Shown: in pieces, positions 12,701 to 20,026 of the stretch
How the letters are laid out: every line of letters starts with the position of its first letter
Numbering within the stretch: position 1 is the stretch's first letter
Assembly (NCBI RefSeq): GCF_032362555.1
Contig: NC_083510.1
Coordinates: forward strand, 6,661,501-6,725,500
DNA length: 64,000 bases
Reading direction: 5' to 3'
DNA from: Amyelois transitella
Taxonomy: Eukaryota > Arthropoda > Insecta > Lepidoptera > Pyralidae
Notes under the pieces: model-generated
What the model was told of the DNA's origin: nothing
Databases searched by the model: none
Seen by the model: only the letters and a program-made list of their open reading frames with translations
Translations under genes and position numbers: made by a program

Positions 12701-15700
12701 AGGAGCACTGTGTCCTGTTTGCTGACGATGTCTCCATATTAACATCAACTATCAATAATAGTAATGACTTTTAAACATCTAACAGAAACCCTCACTAAAA
12801 CGGAAAACTGGTTGAGTGACCACAACCTGGAAGTAAATTGTACAAAAACTAAATTAATGGTTTATCACCCACATCAAAAACCATCACTAAACCTAAAAAT
12901 TAACTTTAATGGAACGGACTTGGAAGTGATTAACGTGTTCACCCTGTTAGGTGTAGAATTTTGACTGATTTGAACTGGAAACCTCATATCTAAAAACTTT
13001 GTGCTAAGTTGTCGAAGTATGCTCTCAGAGAAATCAAAAAAACAACAGACGTAGATACTGCACTCACTAACTATTACGCTTACGCCTATTCTTGGCTAAG
13101 TTACGGCATAATTCTGTGGGGTAATGGTACCGACTGGGATAATGCTTTTACACTTCAAAAACGTCTGATCCGAATTATAGCTAATATCCAGCAACGAGAT
13201 AGTTGTAAACCCTTAATCCAGCGATTAAAAATACTTACCGTGCCGTGTATCTATATATTAGAGGTATGAAAATTCGTCCGGAAATACCCACACTTTTTTG
13301 TAAAAAGAAAGGATATAGCCACTAGATATGCATCTCGTCATCAAAACAGGCTACTACTACCTACATCGCGCCTCCGACTCCACTCGTCTGGTCCTCTAGT
13401 TATGTCCGTAAAACTGTACAATAAGCTACCAGAGACTATAAAAGACATAGAAAGTTATAATACATTCTTGAAACACCTAAAAGAATTTCTCATAAAAAAG
13501 TGTAACTATTCTGTAAAGGAATATTTAGAAGACACCGAAATAAATAAAATAAAGGATATAGACGTGATTATATGTATGTATGTATGTAAGAAATAAAAAA
13601 TAATGATATACACAATAATTAACTCGTAAAATAAAAATTATCTATTATTGATTATAAGTTAAATAAACCTAATAAGGAATAAATAATAAATACATACTAC
13701 AATAAATAAATACTATACATGCATGATAAATACTCAATTACAATTCAATAGTCCAATTCTATACATAATAAGTATCTATTTAATAAAATATTAATATAAA
13801 AAACATGATTATAGGAGTAATTTTTTATCTATTTATTCTGTAATATTAAAAAATGGCCCTTCTTTCTTGCAGTGCCCGCCAGGGCCCTTAATGGTTCGAT
13901 ATTATAGTTTGGTACAAATATCACTACGACTAAATAATAATAATTGAATAAATTCACCATTGAAATAATTTTATAATGTATACACACATAAAACAAATCT
14001 TAAATTAGAATGTAGAAAAAGTTATTTATATACTAAGTACAACAAAAATTTATGCGACGCACTGTTTTCGACAGAACTGTAAGTTAAAAATAACGAACGG
14101 GACAGAGAATCGGGCTATGTGCCCGATTCTCTGTCCTCTCTCTCTGTCGAAAATGTGTCCTTTTCGGAGCTCATGACTGTGCAACTATTAGAGACAAATA
14201 AAAATTATGAAAGGAAATAATGTAGAGAATGTTATTAGCTTTCATTATCTACCTAGTACAACAAAATTTCCTACATCGCACCGTTTTTAAGATAACAGCA
14301 ACAAAAACTAAAAACATGTTAAGCCCCTCTCCCGGACTCACCTCAAGGGGGGAGGGCTTTTATTTCTATGGTTATCTACTTACTAGTCGTCGGGGCCGCC
14401 TTGGTTGTCTACGCCAACACACACTCAACACACCCGATACACACTAAAAAAACTCAAATTACAAAAGCTGTTCGGTTTTCCAAGCGGAGCTGTTCGCCAT
14501 CCTTGGGGCGTGCCGGTGAGCCCGCGGCAAGGGTCTTACGGATGTGACCGTTTATACGGACTCAATGTCTTCGATTGCGGCTATACGCAACTGTAGCAAC
14601 ACCCATCCACTGGTGAGCGAAATTCACCAGGTAATGGCGAGCTACCGTGGATTCGGAAGCATCCGTTTGGACTGGGTCAGAGGACACACCGGCGTCGCTG
14701 GCAACGAGGCGGTGAACCGCGCCGCTGGAGCCCCAGCACGACTCCGCAAAGTCAACGACTACGACGCAGTTCCCACATCACACATCAAACACATTGCACG
14801 CACTCAAACACACGACACATGGCAGGAACGTTACACAAGCAAACCACATGGAGCACACCCACGATCTCTTCTCCCCACACTCAAACAAATACACACATTC
14901 TTTACCAAAACACCTATAACGTTTTTGCTAACACTACTGTGTACTGTGTACTGTGAGGAGTATATAGATTTCATCTGTCGTATCTGCGTAGGTTCCACAT
15001 AACAGAAAACGATTTGTGTCCCTGTGACAGTGGTGAGATTCAGGACATCGATCATCTGCTCAAACGCTGCCACAGGTTCACAAACCATCGCATGAATCAT
15101 ATTTTCATTTGCGACAATTTAAAAATTTACCCATACAGTCTGACGGACATTATGACAAAAGAACAGTCGATGGCCTCGCTGACCAAATTTGTCGAATATA
15201 TTTACTCCAATTTAAAAGAACTCAATGGGCACAATACTATAATATAATAATAAAATAATGATAATACATATACACAAATAAAATAAATATTAAATATATA
15301 TATATATATATGGCCGTGTGGTTCCCAGCACCAATACAAAAAAGAATAGGACCACTCCATCTCTTTCCCATGGATGTCGTAAAAGGAGACTAAGGGATAG
15401 GCCTACAAACTTGAGATTCTTTTTTTAGGCGATAGGCTAGCCAACTTGTCACTATTCGAATCTCAATTCTATCTTAAAGCCAAATAGCTGAACGTGGCCT
15501 ATCAGTCCGCTCAGGACTGTTGGCTCTGTCTACCCCGCAAGGGATATAGACGTGATTATATGTATGTATGTATGATATATATATATATATATTATGATAC
15601 AAACATATATATCATAAACCATTTGCGTCATCACATTACCAAGACACTAGCATCCTGGCTTGAAGATGCATCAAATAGCACACAAACCAGGAAGCTAAAG

Positions 15701-18700
15701 AAAATTTTCCTACAAGTGACAAACAAACATAAAGTGATAACAAATAAAATAAAGTACCTGGTTGACCGAGCTTTGCTCGGTTTTTTGTTTTTGGTAGAAC
15801 GTGTTTTTTGAAAATTATATTTAGTAGTTTGTTTGAAATGACAACAATTGTGGGAAAAAAACACCTGTGGGACAAGCGGAAATCTGATTATTTTCATGAA
15901 GGCTTTCTAGAAATGAGTTCTCTATGCACGAAGTTTGCGAAACCTGACCTGTTTGTATTTGATGTCGATTTTCTTTAAGGTGTTCTTGAGACGAGTCGCG
16001 GCTTCGTGAAGTTAGATTGTTTAACAGCGTTCTTTTCCAAGATCTTTTAGGCATTTTTAAGTAAACTCGTGAGTTCAAAAGACACATTTGTCAATAGTTC
16101 AAGTAAACAATTGGTTTTCTTGGTCTAACCTCAAATCAAATACTTCTCTGTTTTCCGCGCAGGAAATACGAGGAATTCCGCCATCTATTGAGGAGTAAAA
16201 AAACCTTAATAGACACGGATAGCGAATGCATCCGATGGCAAACTTATCTATAAGAAGTACGACAAACGCCATCTATTAATGTAGAAAAACTACTATTGAC
16301 ACGGACGGCGAGTTGCTATCAAATATGAACACATTCGACAAAAGCTTCAGAAAATACCCTAGGAAAATCCCAAAGAAATAATAGCATCACTGAAAAACAA
16401 AATAGCAGTATTTACGAACAGATTAATTTCTAGCATCAGAAAGCTCCATCTAAGAGTTTTTTTCTTTTATACCCAATGTGGCCCTCATCGGTCATGGCGT
16501 TATAGATGGCGCTGATATAGTTTCTTAAAACGCGGTTTTTAAAATGTTTATTTATCTTGGGAACCGAGCTTTTCTCGAACCTAGGACCTTGATAAATCGA
16601 TTCCTTGAGCCGAAAAGCCTCTAATCTGTAACTTTCATGAAAATCGTTGGAGCCGTTTCCGAGATCCTGATTATATATATGTTAACGGAAATGTATAAAA
16701 TCTAGGAATTGCATACAACTCCTGGGAAATGTATACAATTCCGAAGCTATTAAGGTAATGTATAAAATATTGTTTTAAAAATTAATTAATACATACATAT
16801 CCTGGGAGTTGTATACATTTCCTAGAAATTGTATATAATTCCTATATCGTATTAGGAAATGTACCTATAAAAAGAAGGCTTTCTGTAATAAAATACCTTG
16901 TTAATATGAGAATAATATTTTTAGGTTAGGTTAGTTTTTTTTTTTAAAGAAATGATAATTGCTTAGAGTTAAACTCTGACGATATAATAGGTTTTACAAT
17001 GATGCCCTTTTTCATGCTGCCCTATTTCTAGCTGTTGTTTTTGCTGTGGAAACTTCTTTTAACTCTTTGTAACGTTCATCTTCGATAAGCGGTATTCTTA
17101 GCATTTGTTAACATTCTAAATGATGCCCCTCGCCCCGCTATCTCCGCGTACCACCACGGGTTTACATTTCCGATTGCTATTTAGGAAATGTATAGATTTC
17201 CTAGGAAATGTGTCTAATATAATTTATTTCACACATTTCCGGGCTATTTTAGGAATTACATACATTTCCTGGGAATTGTATACAATGACGGATTACATAA
17301 ATTTCCGTTAACATATATACAAGAATTGGTCGTTTAAATATATTAGATAGATTAGATAAAAAAAAAATTACGAAGTCAAATTCACTCATTCTCACCGTAA
17401 AAGAATTGGTTACTATTAAAACTAATGCACATAACATCGAAAATTTGTTATTAATACATAGGCACATGGCCGAGGTGGGATTTGAAACTGTCCGTTACGC
17501 ATCATATTTTAACCAACGACGCGCTGTTTGTCTATTACTCTAAATTCAATATAAATTAAAATTAAATATATTATCCAGGCGTCTTAAATCAAAGTACCTG
17601 GGTGACCGAGCGACCGACCTGGGTGGACGTCACAAAAACCAAAAAGTAGTAAAATCAAAAGACATTAAAAAGAAAACCAAAAAATCTCAGAGACCCCATT
17701 AAAAATCATAAAAACAAAAGAATCATCAAAACCCAGCAAAAATAAATAGTATCAAAACATAAATCGAACCGTGGAGCTCAGGTAATTTTACTTAATAACC
17801 GATCGCTCGCCAACTGAGCCACAGCTTCAAGTGATCGCAGCTGATCGTGGCTGTAAAATTTTTAAGATATTGTTCCAGGTGAACCAGACGACTTTTTAAA
17901 AAATGATCCACTTTTATTTGATTGGCCGTGTGAACTGAATCCGCATTTTTTTTCAGGAAGTAAACAAGTGTTCAGTTTTTAACATAGGACAACAAATCAC
18001 CAATCTGTCACAAAGTAGTCACTTAGACTCTCATTATATGGGAACATTTTCAATTTTGGATTTAACAAAAGTAAGTGAGAGTCATTTTGCTATACATACG
18101 TAAGTAATTGTAATCAAGTTCACATCCTTTGCGGAGATAATTCATCAGAAGTCATTGACAGAGCCAGCAGTCCCAAAAAGCTAACTCAATCTGTGTAATT
18201 AGTGCCGTATATATTTTTTTTAAATTAAATTTTACAATCCCTTGCGAGGTAGACAGACCCGACAGAACAGAAAAGACTAAAGGCCACGTTCAGCTGTTTG
18301 GCTTAATGATTGAAATGAGATTCAAATAGGGGCAGGTTGCTAGCCGATCGCCTAAAAGAATTCAGAATCCCAAGTTTATAAGCCTATCCCTTAGTTGCCT
18401 TTTACGAAATCCAAGGAAAAGTGATGGCACTCCATCACTTTTCCTTGGATTTCGTAAAAGTCCTTTTCTTTTTTCTATTGGAAGTAAATTTTGTGAGTCA
18501 CAAAAGTAAAAACAAACAAAATTTTAATTACTTAAGTATGTTGTCAAATACATAATAAGTAAGTAATTATAATCAAGTTCACATCCTTTACGGAGATAAT
18601 TCATCAGAAGTCATTGACAGATCCAGCAGTCCCAAAAAGACTGTTAGGCCACGCTCAGCTGTTTGGCTTAATGACAAGAGATTGAATCATCCCACGTGTG

Positions 18701-20026
18701 AAAGCATATCCCTTAGTCGCCTTTTCACAGGAAAGAAATAGGATGATCCCATTATTTTTTCTCTTAGATACAGATAGACAGACATGAAGAAACAATAAGG
18801 TTTCTTTGTTTACTAGGGAACTATCTTAGTATTTTTTAATCTTTCAGAGTAAAGTAGGAGTTTGCATGAGGCCTGTAATATTTTCACCACAAATCGCAAC
18901 GGGAGCACTGAGTGGAATTGAGGTAATTATGCTGTGGGCAAAAGGATTATAATAAATCTATACGAAGAAGGGACAATTGTATATAATCCACACTTTCACT
19001 TCAAGAATAATATATACAATTAAACTTGAAACTTTACGGCCGATTTGACCAAATTTGGCGCAGAGATAGAATTAAAGTTCTTTTTTCCTAGAAATTTTTA
19101 CGGGAGCAAAGCCACACGCAAATGATAGTTGAAAATATTATAAAAAATAAATATCCCGGGTGTAACAAGATCTATGCCGAATATTTTATGTTTTACATTT
19201 ATTTTTCTTTGTTGTTATGAAATCATAAATTAACATTCTTCATTCCTTCAACATAAGTTATCAAAAAAAGAAACTAGGTATTTTTCTCAGTAGATAAAAT
19301 TATTACATTACCTACTGGTCCCTTAGTAACGTAAGTCAATATTAACCAGAGACTTTTAAACATAGCTATTTGAGGTAAGCGGCGTTAGTCTATATCAATC
19401 ATCCATGTTATAAAATAAAGTATCGTTGACACGTATTTCGTAACACTAGTTTCGAACTTTCTTCGAAGCTAACTCAATCTGTGTAATTAGTGCCGTATAT
19501 ATTTTTTAAAATTAAATTTTACAATCCCTTGCGAGGTAGACAGACCCGACAGAACAGAAAAGACTAAAGGCCACGTTCAGCTGTTTGGCTTAATGATTGA
19601 AATGAGATTCAAATAGGGGCAGGTTGCTAGCCGATCGCCTAAAAGAATTCAGAATCCCAAGTTTATAAGCCTATCCCTTAGTTGCCTTTTACGAAATCCA
19701 AGGAAAAGTGATGGAGTGGTCCTTTTCTTTTTTCTATTGGAAGTAAATTTTGTGAGTCACAAAAGTAAAAACAAACAAAATTTTAATTACTTAATACTAC
19801 TATTATGCATATAAGTAAGTATGTTGTCAAATACATAATAAGTAACAAATAAGTTTGACTAATTTTGTTGCAGATGGTGTCTCAGCCCAATGAGCAGACG
19901 AGAGCGTACATCACTGCGAGCTGGTCAGTAGACTATCGATTTATTGATGAATTCGAATTGGCGGAATTCTCAAATTCTGTGAAATATTTTCTAGAATCCC
20001 CCCTATCATTGATTGTTCAAGTTTAA
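3706..20026 (+). CDS. lipoamide acyltransferase (E2)-like protein, catalytic domain, 5' end off window
   Basis: Four phase-0 exons with canonical splice sites give 206 residues: 3706-3984, 17957-18070, 18848-18922 and 19874-20026 (stop TAA). The product follows the 2-oxoacid dehydrogenase acyltransferase domain from start to end. It has IPPF at the domain entrance, a TELHKYL helix, [12 protein letters not shown], then [24 protein letters not shown] and a C-terminal [12 protein letters not shown]...FLESP segment. It is closest in feel to the branched-chain (DBT-type) E2, which forms the mitochondrial E2 core. The family active-site signature DHRxxDG reads DYRFIDE here, so the catalytic His is Tyr and the Gly is Glu; an active acyltransferase is unlikely. 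The first ATG of exon 3706 is internal (TTTTTCAG lies directly before it), so lipoyl and E1/E3-binding exons, if any, are left of the window. The frame is intact, which argues against an old pseudogene. Confidence 0.85.
4266..5043 (+). repeat. interspersed repeat with GCACGGATGC head
   Basis: It starts GCGACCCGCCCCGGCTTCGC and ends near TATAATATTAGTGTAGAT. Shorter copies with the same head lie at 27970-28155 (+) and 48585-48842 (-). The family is common in moth DNA, but its class cannot be fixed here. Confidence 0.6.
5148..5407 (+). repeat. interspersed repeat A (about 265 bp), copy 1
   Basis: The head is CCCGCGACTTCGTCCGCGTG and the tail is AACTCTTCAGTTTTATAATA. Copies 2-4 are at 28452-28720 (-), 51378-51649 (+) and 55786-56055 (-). 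The conserved ends CTAG...TATAATATTAGTATAGAT recall non-autonomous lepidopteran elements. The class is inferred only. Confidence 0.7.
5408..6078. other. AT-rich stretch, nothing recognised
   Basis: Very A-rich low-complexity sequence (5430-5800) followed by unique-looking DNA. No exon, RNA or element boundary was seen. Confidence 0.5.
6079..6555 (+). mobile_element. GC-rich TIR (MITE-like) element, possibly PIF/Harbinger
   Basis: The left end (6079 onward) and the reverse complement of the right end (6555 backward) match at about 31 of 34 positions, starting GGCGCTGACTCCACGA. The 477-bp body is far more GC-rich than its surroundings. TTA directly precedes the left end, compatible with a 3-bp PIF/Harbinger target duplication, but the right copy is not seen because LINE sequence follows at once. 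A short frame at 6364 begins [14 protein letters not shown], which resembles the start of MADF-type proteins found in Harbinger elements. The assignment is tentative; the inverted ends are clear. Confidence 0.65.
6498..8948 (+). CDS. non-LTR retrotransposon reverse transcriptase (5'-truncated, 816 codons open)
   Basis: The uninterrupted frame encodes the tail of an APE-type endonuclease (SCLDH near residue 46, [10 protein letters not shown] near 72) followed by a full reverse transcriptase. RT landmarks are WDGIG near 315, NNFRPISVL near 369, QYGFR near 406, [11 protein letters not shown] with catalytic Asp442, [10 protein letters not shown] near 498-507 and the SYADDTA box with Asp532/Asp533. 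A C-terminal thumb and tail run to 816. This is the Jockey/CR1 type of LINE ORF2. About the first 20 residues come from the adjoining TIR element, because LINE homology begins only near position 6556. Most of the endonuclease and all of ORF1 are missing, so it cannot move by itself. The absence of stops indicates a young insertion. Confidence 0.9.
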   Translation: MSDDSMTGSLRFPRSWSQRRNRLNYLDTLSLHGLLPAHTYHTRIDSCLDHVILKLDKKCNSVYVAILNTTVTDHCLVLVKFTNVSNRYATNYIKNVIDFDNAYKMLLSSDITFLNIYNCPETFANSFIGMMRAVIQANSKSITVPRNKRILKPWITTGALKCINLRNNMQSKLKKDPNNIILKITFRRYRNFCSNLIRKLKRTYNSLKIKESVNQPKKLWSAINDITQYKPPKENNVDLLNIKPQPQLSVNYVNSHFVSIGFSLAEIILKGAASNPPNISISGCSHPGSFVLLDTDCDEVHSILMSFDSGSACGWDGIGISFLKHARDFTVPLISKLANLCFKTGIFPRELKRSIITPVYKQGDKSQVNNFRPISVLTAITRIIEKLINRRLTKYLNKHHIISKYQYGFRSGISTQDAISDLTSNIIETVDKGDKSLTVFIDLKSAFDTVSFSILLQRLESIGIRGVALSLFRSYLQDRTQVVKIGGYISDVESVNYGVPQGSVLGPTLFLLYINELCNLRDVGGRIFSYADDTAIVFSGKDWVEVHNKASTGLVRVYTWLKDNLLTLNIQKTNYICFALYNKSQPGTSLTIKLHDCPDPDDHTCSCPSINKVSQTKYLGIIIDQRLSWHPHLEALIGRIRKLICVFKSLRYVMSSTLLNNIYTALAQSIISYCIPIWGGATKSDFLALERAQRSLIKVMYFKPRRFSTHTLYNISKLLSVRKIFVLNLILKYHKTLPYKETVQSRRRKVRIASTHFVRTAFAKRQYPFLSAFLYNIINEHIEIYPMQSYNCKKSLLQYLGKLTYDDVENLFPKRT
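6556..9340 (+). mobile_element. 5'-truncated Jockey/CR1-type LINE insertion
   Basis: The body holds the reverse-transcriptase frame plus about 390 bp of 3' UTR. It ends in a T/A-rich tail at about 9295-9340 after GCAATAAAGAATATTTTA. The 5' junction abuts the right inverted terminus of the 6079-6555 element exactly. Confidence 0.75.
9341..9605 (+). repeat. interspersed repeat tail
   Basis: It contains AAATTTCGTTAAAATCCGGA and ends with CTACAGATTTATTATAAGTG. The last ~45 bp recurs at 45998-46045. This is typical of the 3' part of an old interspersed element. Confidence 0.5.
9823..13613 (+). pseudogene. decayed full-length-like CR1/Jockey-type LINE
   Basis: The parts lie in order on the + strand but in several frames. 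ORF1-like coiled-coil protein is at 9823-10186, continuing with an RRM-like piece ([11 protein letters not shown]) at 10290-10530. The APE-type endonuclease is at 10740-11558 ([15 protein letters not shown] near 11118, CIDLIITN). Reverse transcriptase follows at about 12060-12774 ([35 protein letters not shown]), then thumb and tail pieces at 12764-12964, 13009-13269 and 13402-13596. At least five frame breaks and several stops show it is dead. The RT box is FADD, and the A-box reads LDMTKAHD, so the first Asp is kept. The 3' end carries AGGATATAGACGTGATTATA and (TATG)n, the same tail as the abundant SINE. Confidence 0.85.
13614..14469. other. AT-rich spacer, no gene
   Basis: Low-complexity AT sequence. 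A perfect 16-bp hairpin at 14100-14136 and a purine/pyrimidine-rich CTCAAGGGGGGAGGGC stretch near 14340 are the only structures noted. Confidence 0.5.
14100..14136. repeat. perfect 16-bp hairpin
   Basis: Arms 14100-14115 (GGACAGAGAATCGGGC) and 14121-14136 are exact reverse complements around the loop TATGT. Confidence 0.85.
14470..15246 (+). pseudogene. 3' fragment of an RNase H-bearing LINE (I/R1-like)
   Basis: An RNase H domain reads FQAELFAIL (about 14480-14505), [12 protein letters not shown] (14547 onward) and [19 protein letters not shown] (near 14680). These cover the Glu, Asp and His landmarks, but the last acidic residue of the DEDD set is Asn (NEAVN). After a frameshift near 14990 comes a [18 protein letters not shown] zinc-knuckle-like segment near the end of the ORF, as in I- and R1-type LINEs. 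The 5' part is absent. Confidence 0.8.
15312..15575 (+). repeat. SINE-like repeat B, best full-length copy
   Basis: The head is GCCGTGTGGTTCCCAGCACC, the middle is GGCGATAGGCTAGCCAACTT, and the tail is CCCCGCAAGGGATATAGACG followed by GATTATATGTATGTATGTATG. At least 16 other full or partial copies of this family lie in the window, in both orientations. A TA microsatellite flanks each side. Confidence 0.85.
15576..16673. other. no gene; degraded repeats
   Basis: At 15756-15790 is GTACCTGGTTGACCGAGC followed by GCTCGG, the inverted 3' end of the tRNA-headed SINE seen at 17590-17826. The stretch 16480-16673 is an interspersed-repeat tail (CGTTGGAGCCGTTTCCGAGA) that continues after 17320. The apparent 88-codon frames on the minus strand lack any recognisable protein features. 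Confidence 0.5.
16674..17319. mobile_element. 646-bp TIR (MITE-like) transposon nested in an older repeat
   Basis: Terminal 19-bp inverted repeats are exact (TATATATGTTAACGGAAAT at 16674-16692; its complement at 17301-17319). Subterminal copies of GGAAATGTATA and TTTCCTGGGAATTGTATACA recur in both halves. Removing the element joins ...GAGATCCTGATTATA to CAAGAATTGGTCG..., rebuilding the older repeat, so a TA-type target site is likely. No transposase frame is present; the superfamily is undetermined. Confidence 0.8.
17590..17826 (-). repeat. tRNA-headed SINE (minus strand)
   Basis: Read on the minus strand, the 5' head (17826-17761) contains TGGCTCAGTTGG, an exact fit to a pol III A box, and GGTTCGATTT as a B box. 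The body runs to a 3' end GCTCGGTCACCCAGGTAC. 3' fragments recur at 15756-15790 (-) and 37258-37309 (+). Confidence 0.75.
17761..17824 (-). other. tRNA-like head of SINE, not a tRNA gene
   Basis: A and B boxes are well placed, but the acceptor and anticodon stems do not close and no CCA-adjacent pairing is seen. It is a SINE promoter region and not a functional tRNA. Confidence 0.6.
18179..18560 (-). repeat. SINE B block, duplicate 1
   Basis: Near-identical to 19466-19845, starting GCTAACTCAATCTGTGTAAT. The SINE B copy (18235-18481, minus orientation) sits inside, and both duplicates share the same unique flanks, so this is a segmental duplication and not two independent insertions. Duplicate 1 carries the extra palindrome at 18428-18460. 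Confidence 0.9.
18399..18460. repeat. perfect 29-bp palindrome with 4-nt loop
   Basis: Arms 18399-18427 and 18432-18460 are exact reverse complements around CACT. The sister copy at 19687-19730 lacks the second arm. Confidence 0.95.
18633..18770 (-). repeat. SINE B, partial copy
   Basis: Internal SINE B segments in minus orientation (GGCCACGCTCAGCTGTTTGG; TATCCCTTAGTCGCCTTTT) with deletions. Confidence 0.65.
19466..19845 (-). repeat. SINE B block, duplicate 2
   Basis: Near-identical to 18179-18560. It contains a SINE B copy in minus orientation (19523-19742) and the shared flank TTGTGAGTCACAAAAGTAAA. Confidence 0.9.

Larger units (their letters stand above)
3985..17956 (+). other. 14-kb intron of the E2-like gene, filled with mobile elements
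   Basis: The intron is bounded by AAG|GTATCT at 3984/3985 and TTTTTCAG|GAAG at 17956/17957. It contains the repeats at 4266-5407, the TIR element/LINE at 6079-9340, the decayed LINE at 9823-13613, the RNase H LINE tail at 14470-15246, SINEs and the 646-bp TIR element. No host exon of another gene was recognised inside it. Confidence 0.75.
18105..18640. repeat. local direct duplication flanking SINE B copy
   Basis: The segment 18105-18178 (AATCAAGTTCACATCCTTTG and following) is repeated at 18560-18636 with a few changes. Confidence 0.8.

Noticed and set aside
15631..16087. Overlapping minus-strand 80-90-codon frames
   Set aside because: Several competing frames over repeat remnants; no recognisable motif.
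17761..17824. Functional tRNA gene on the minus strand
   Set aside because: Good A and B boxes, but the cloverleaf stems do not pair and a SINE body follows.
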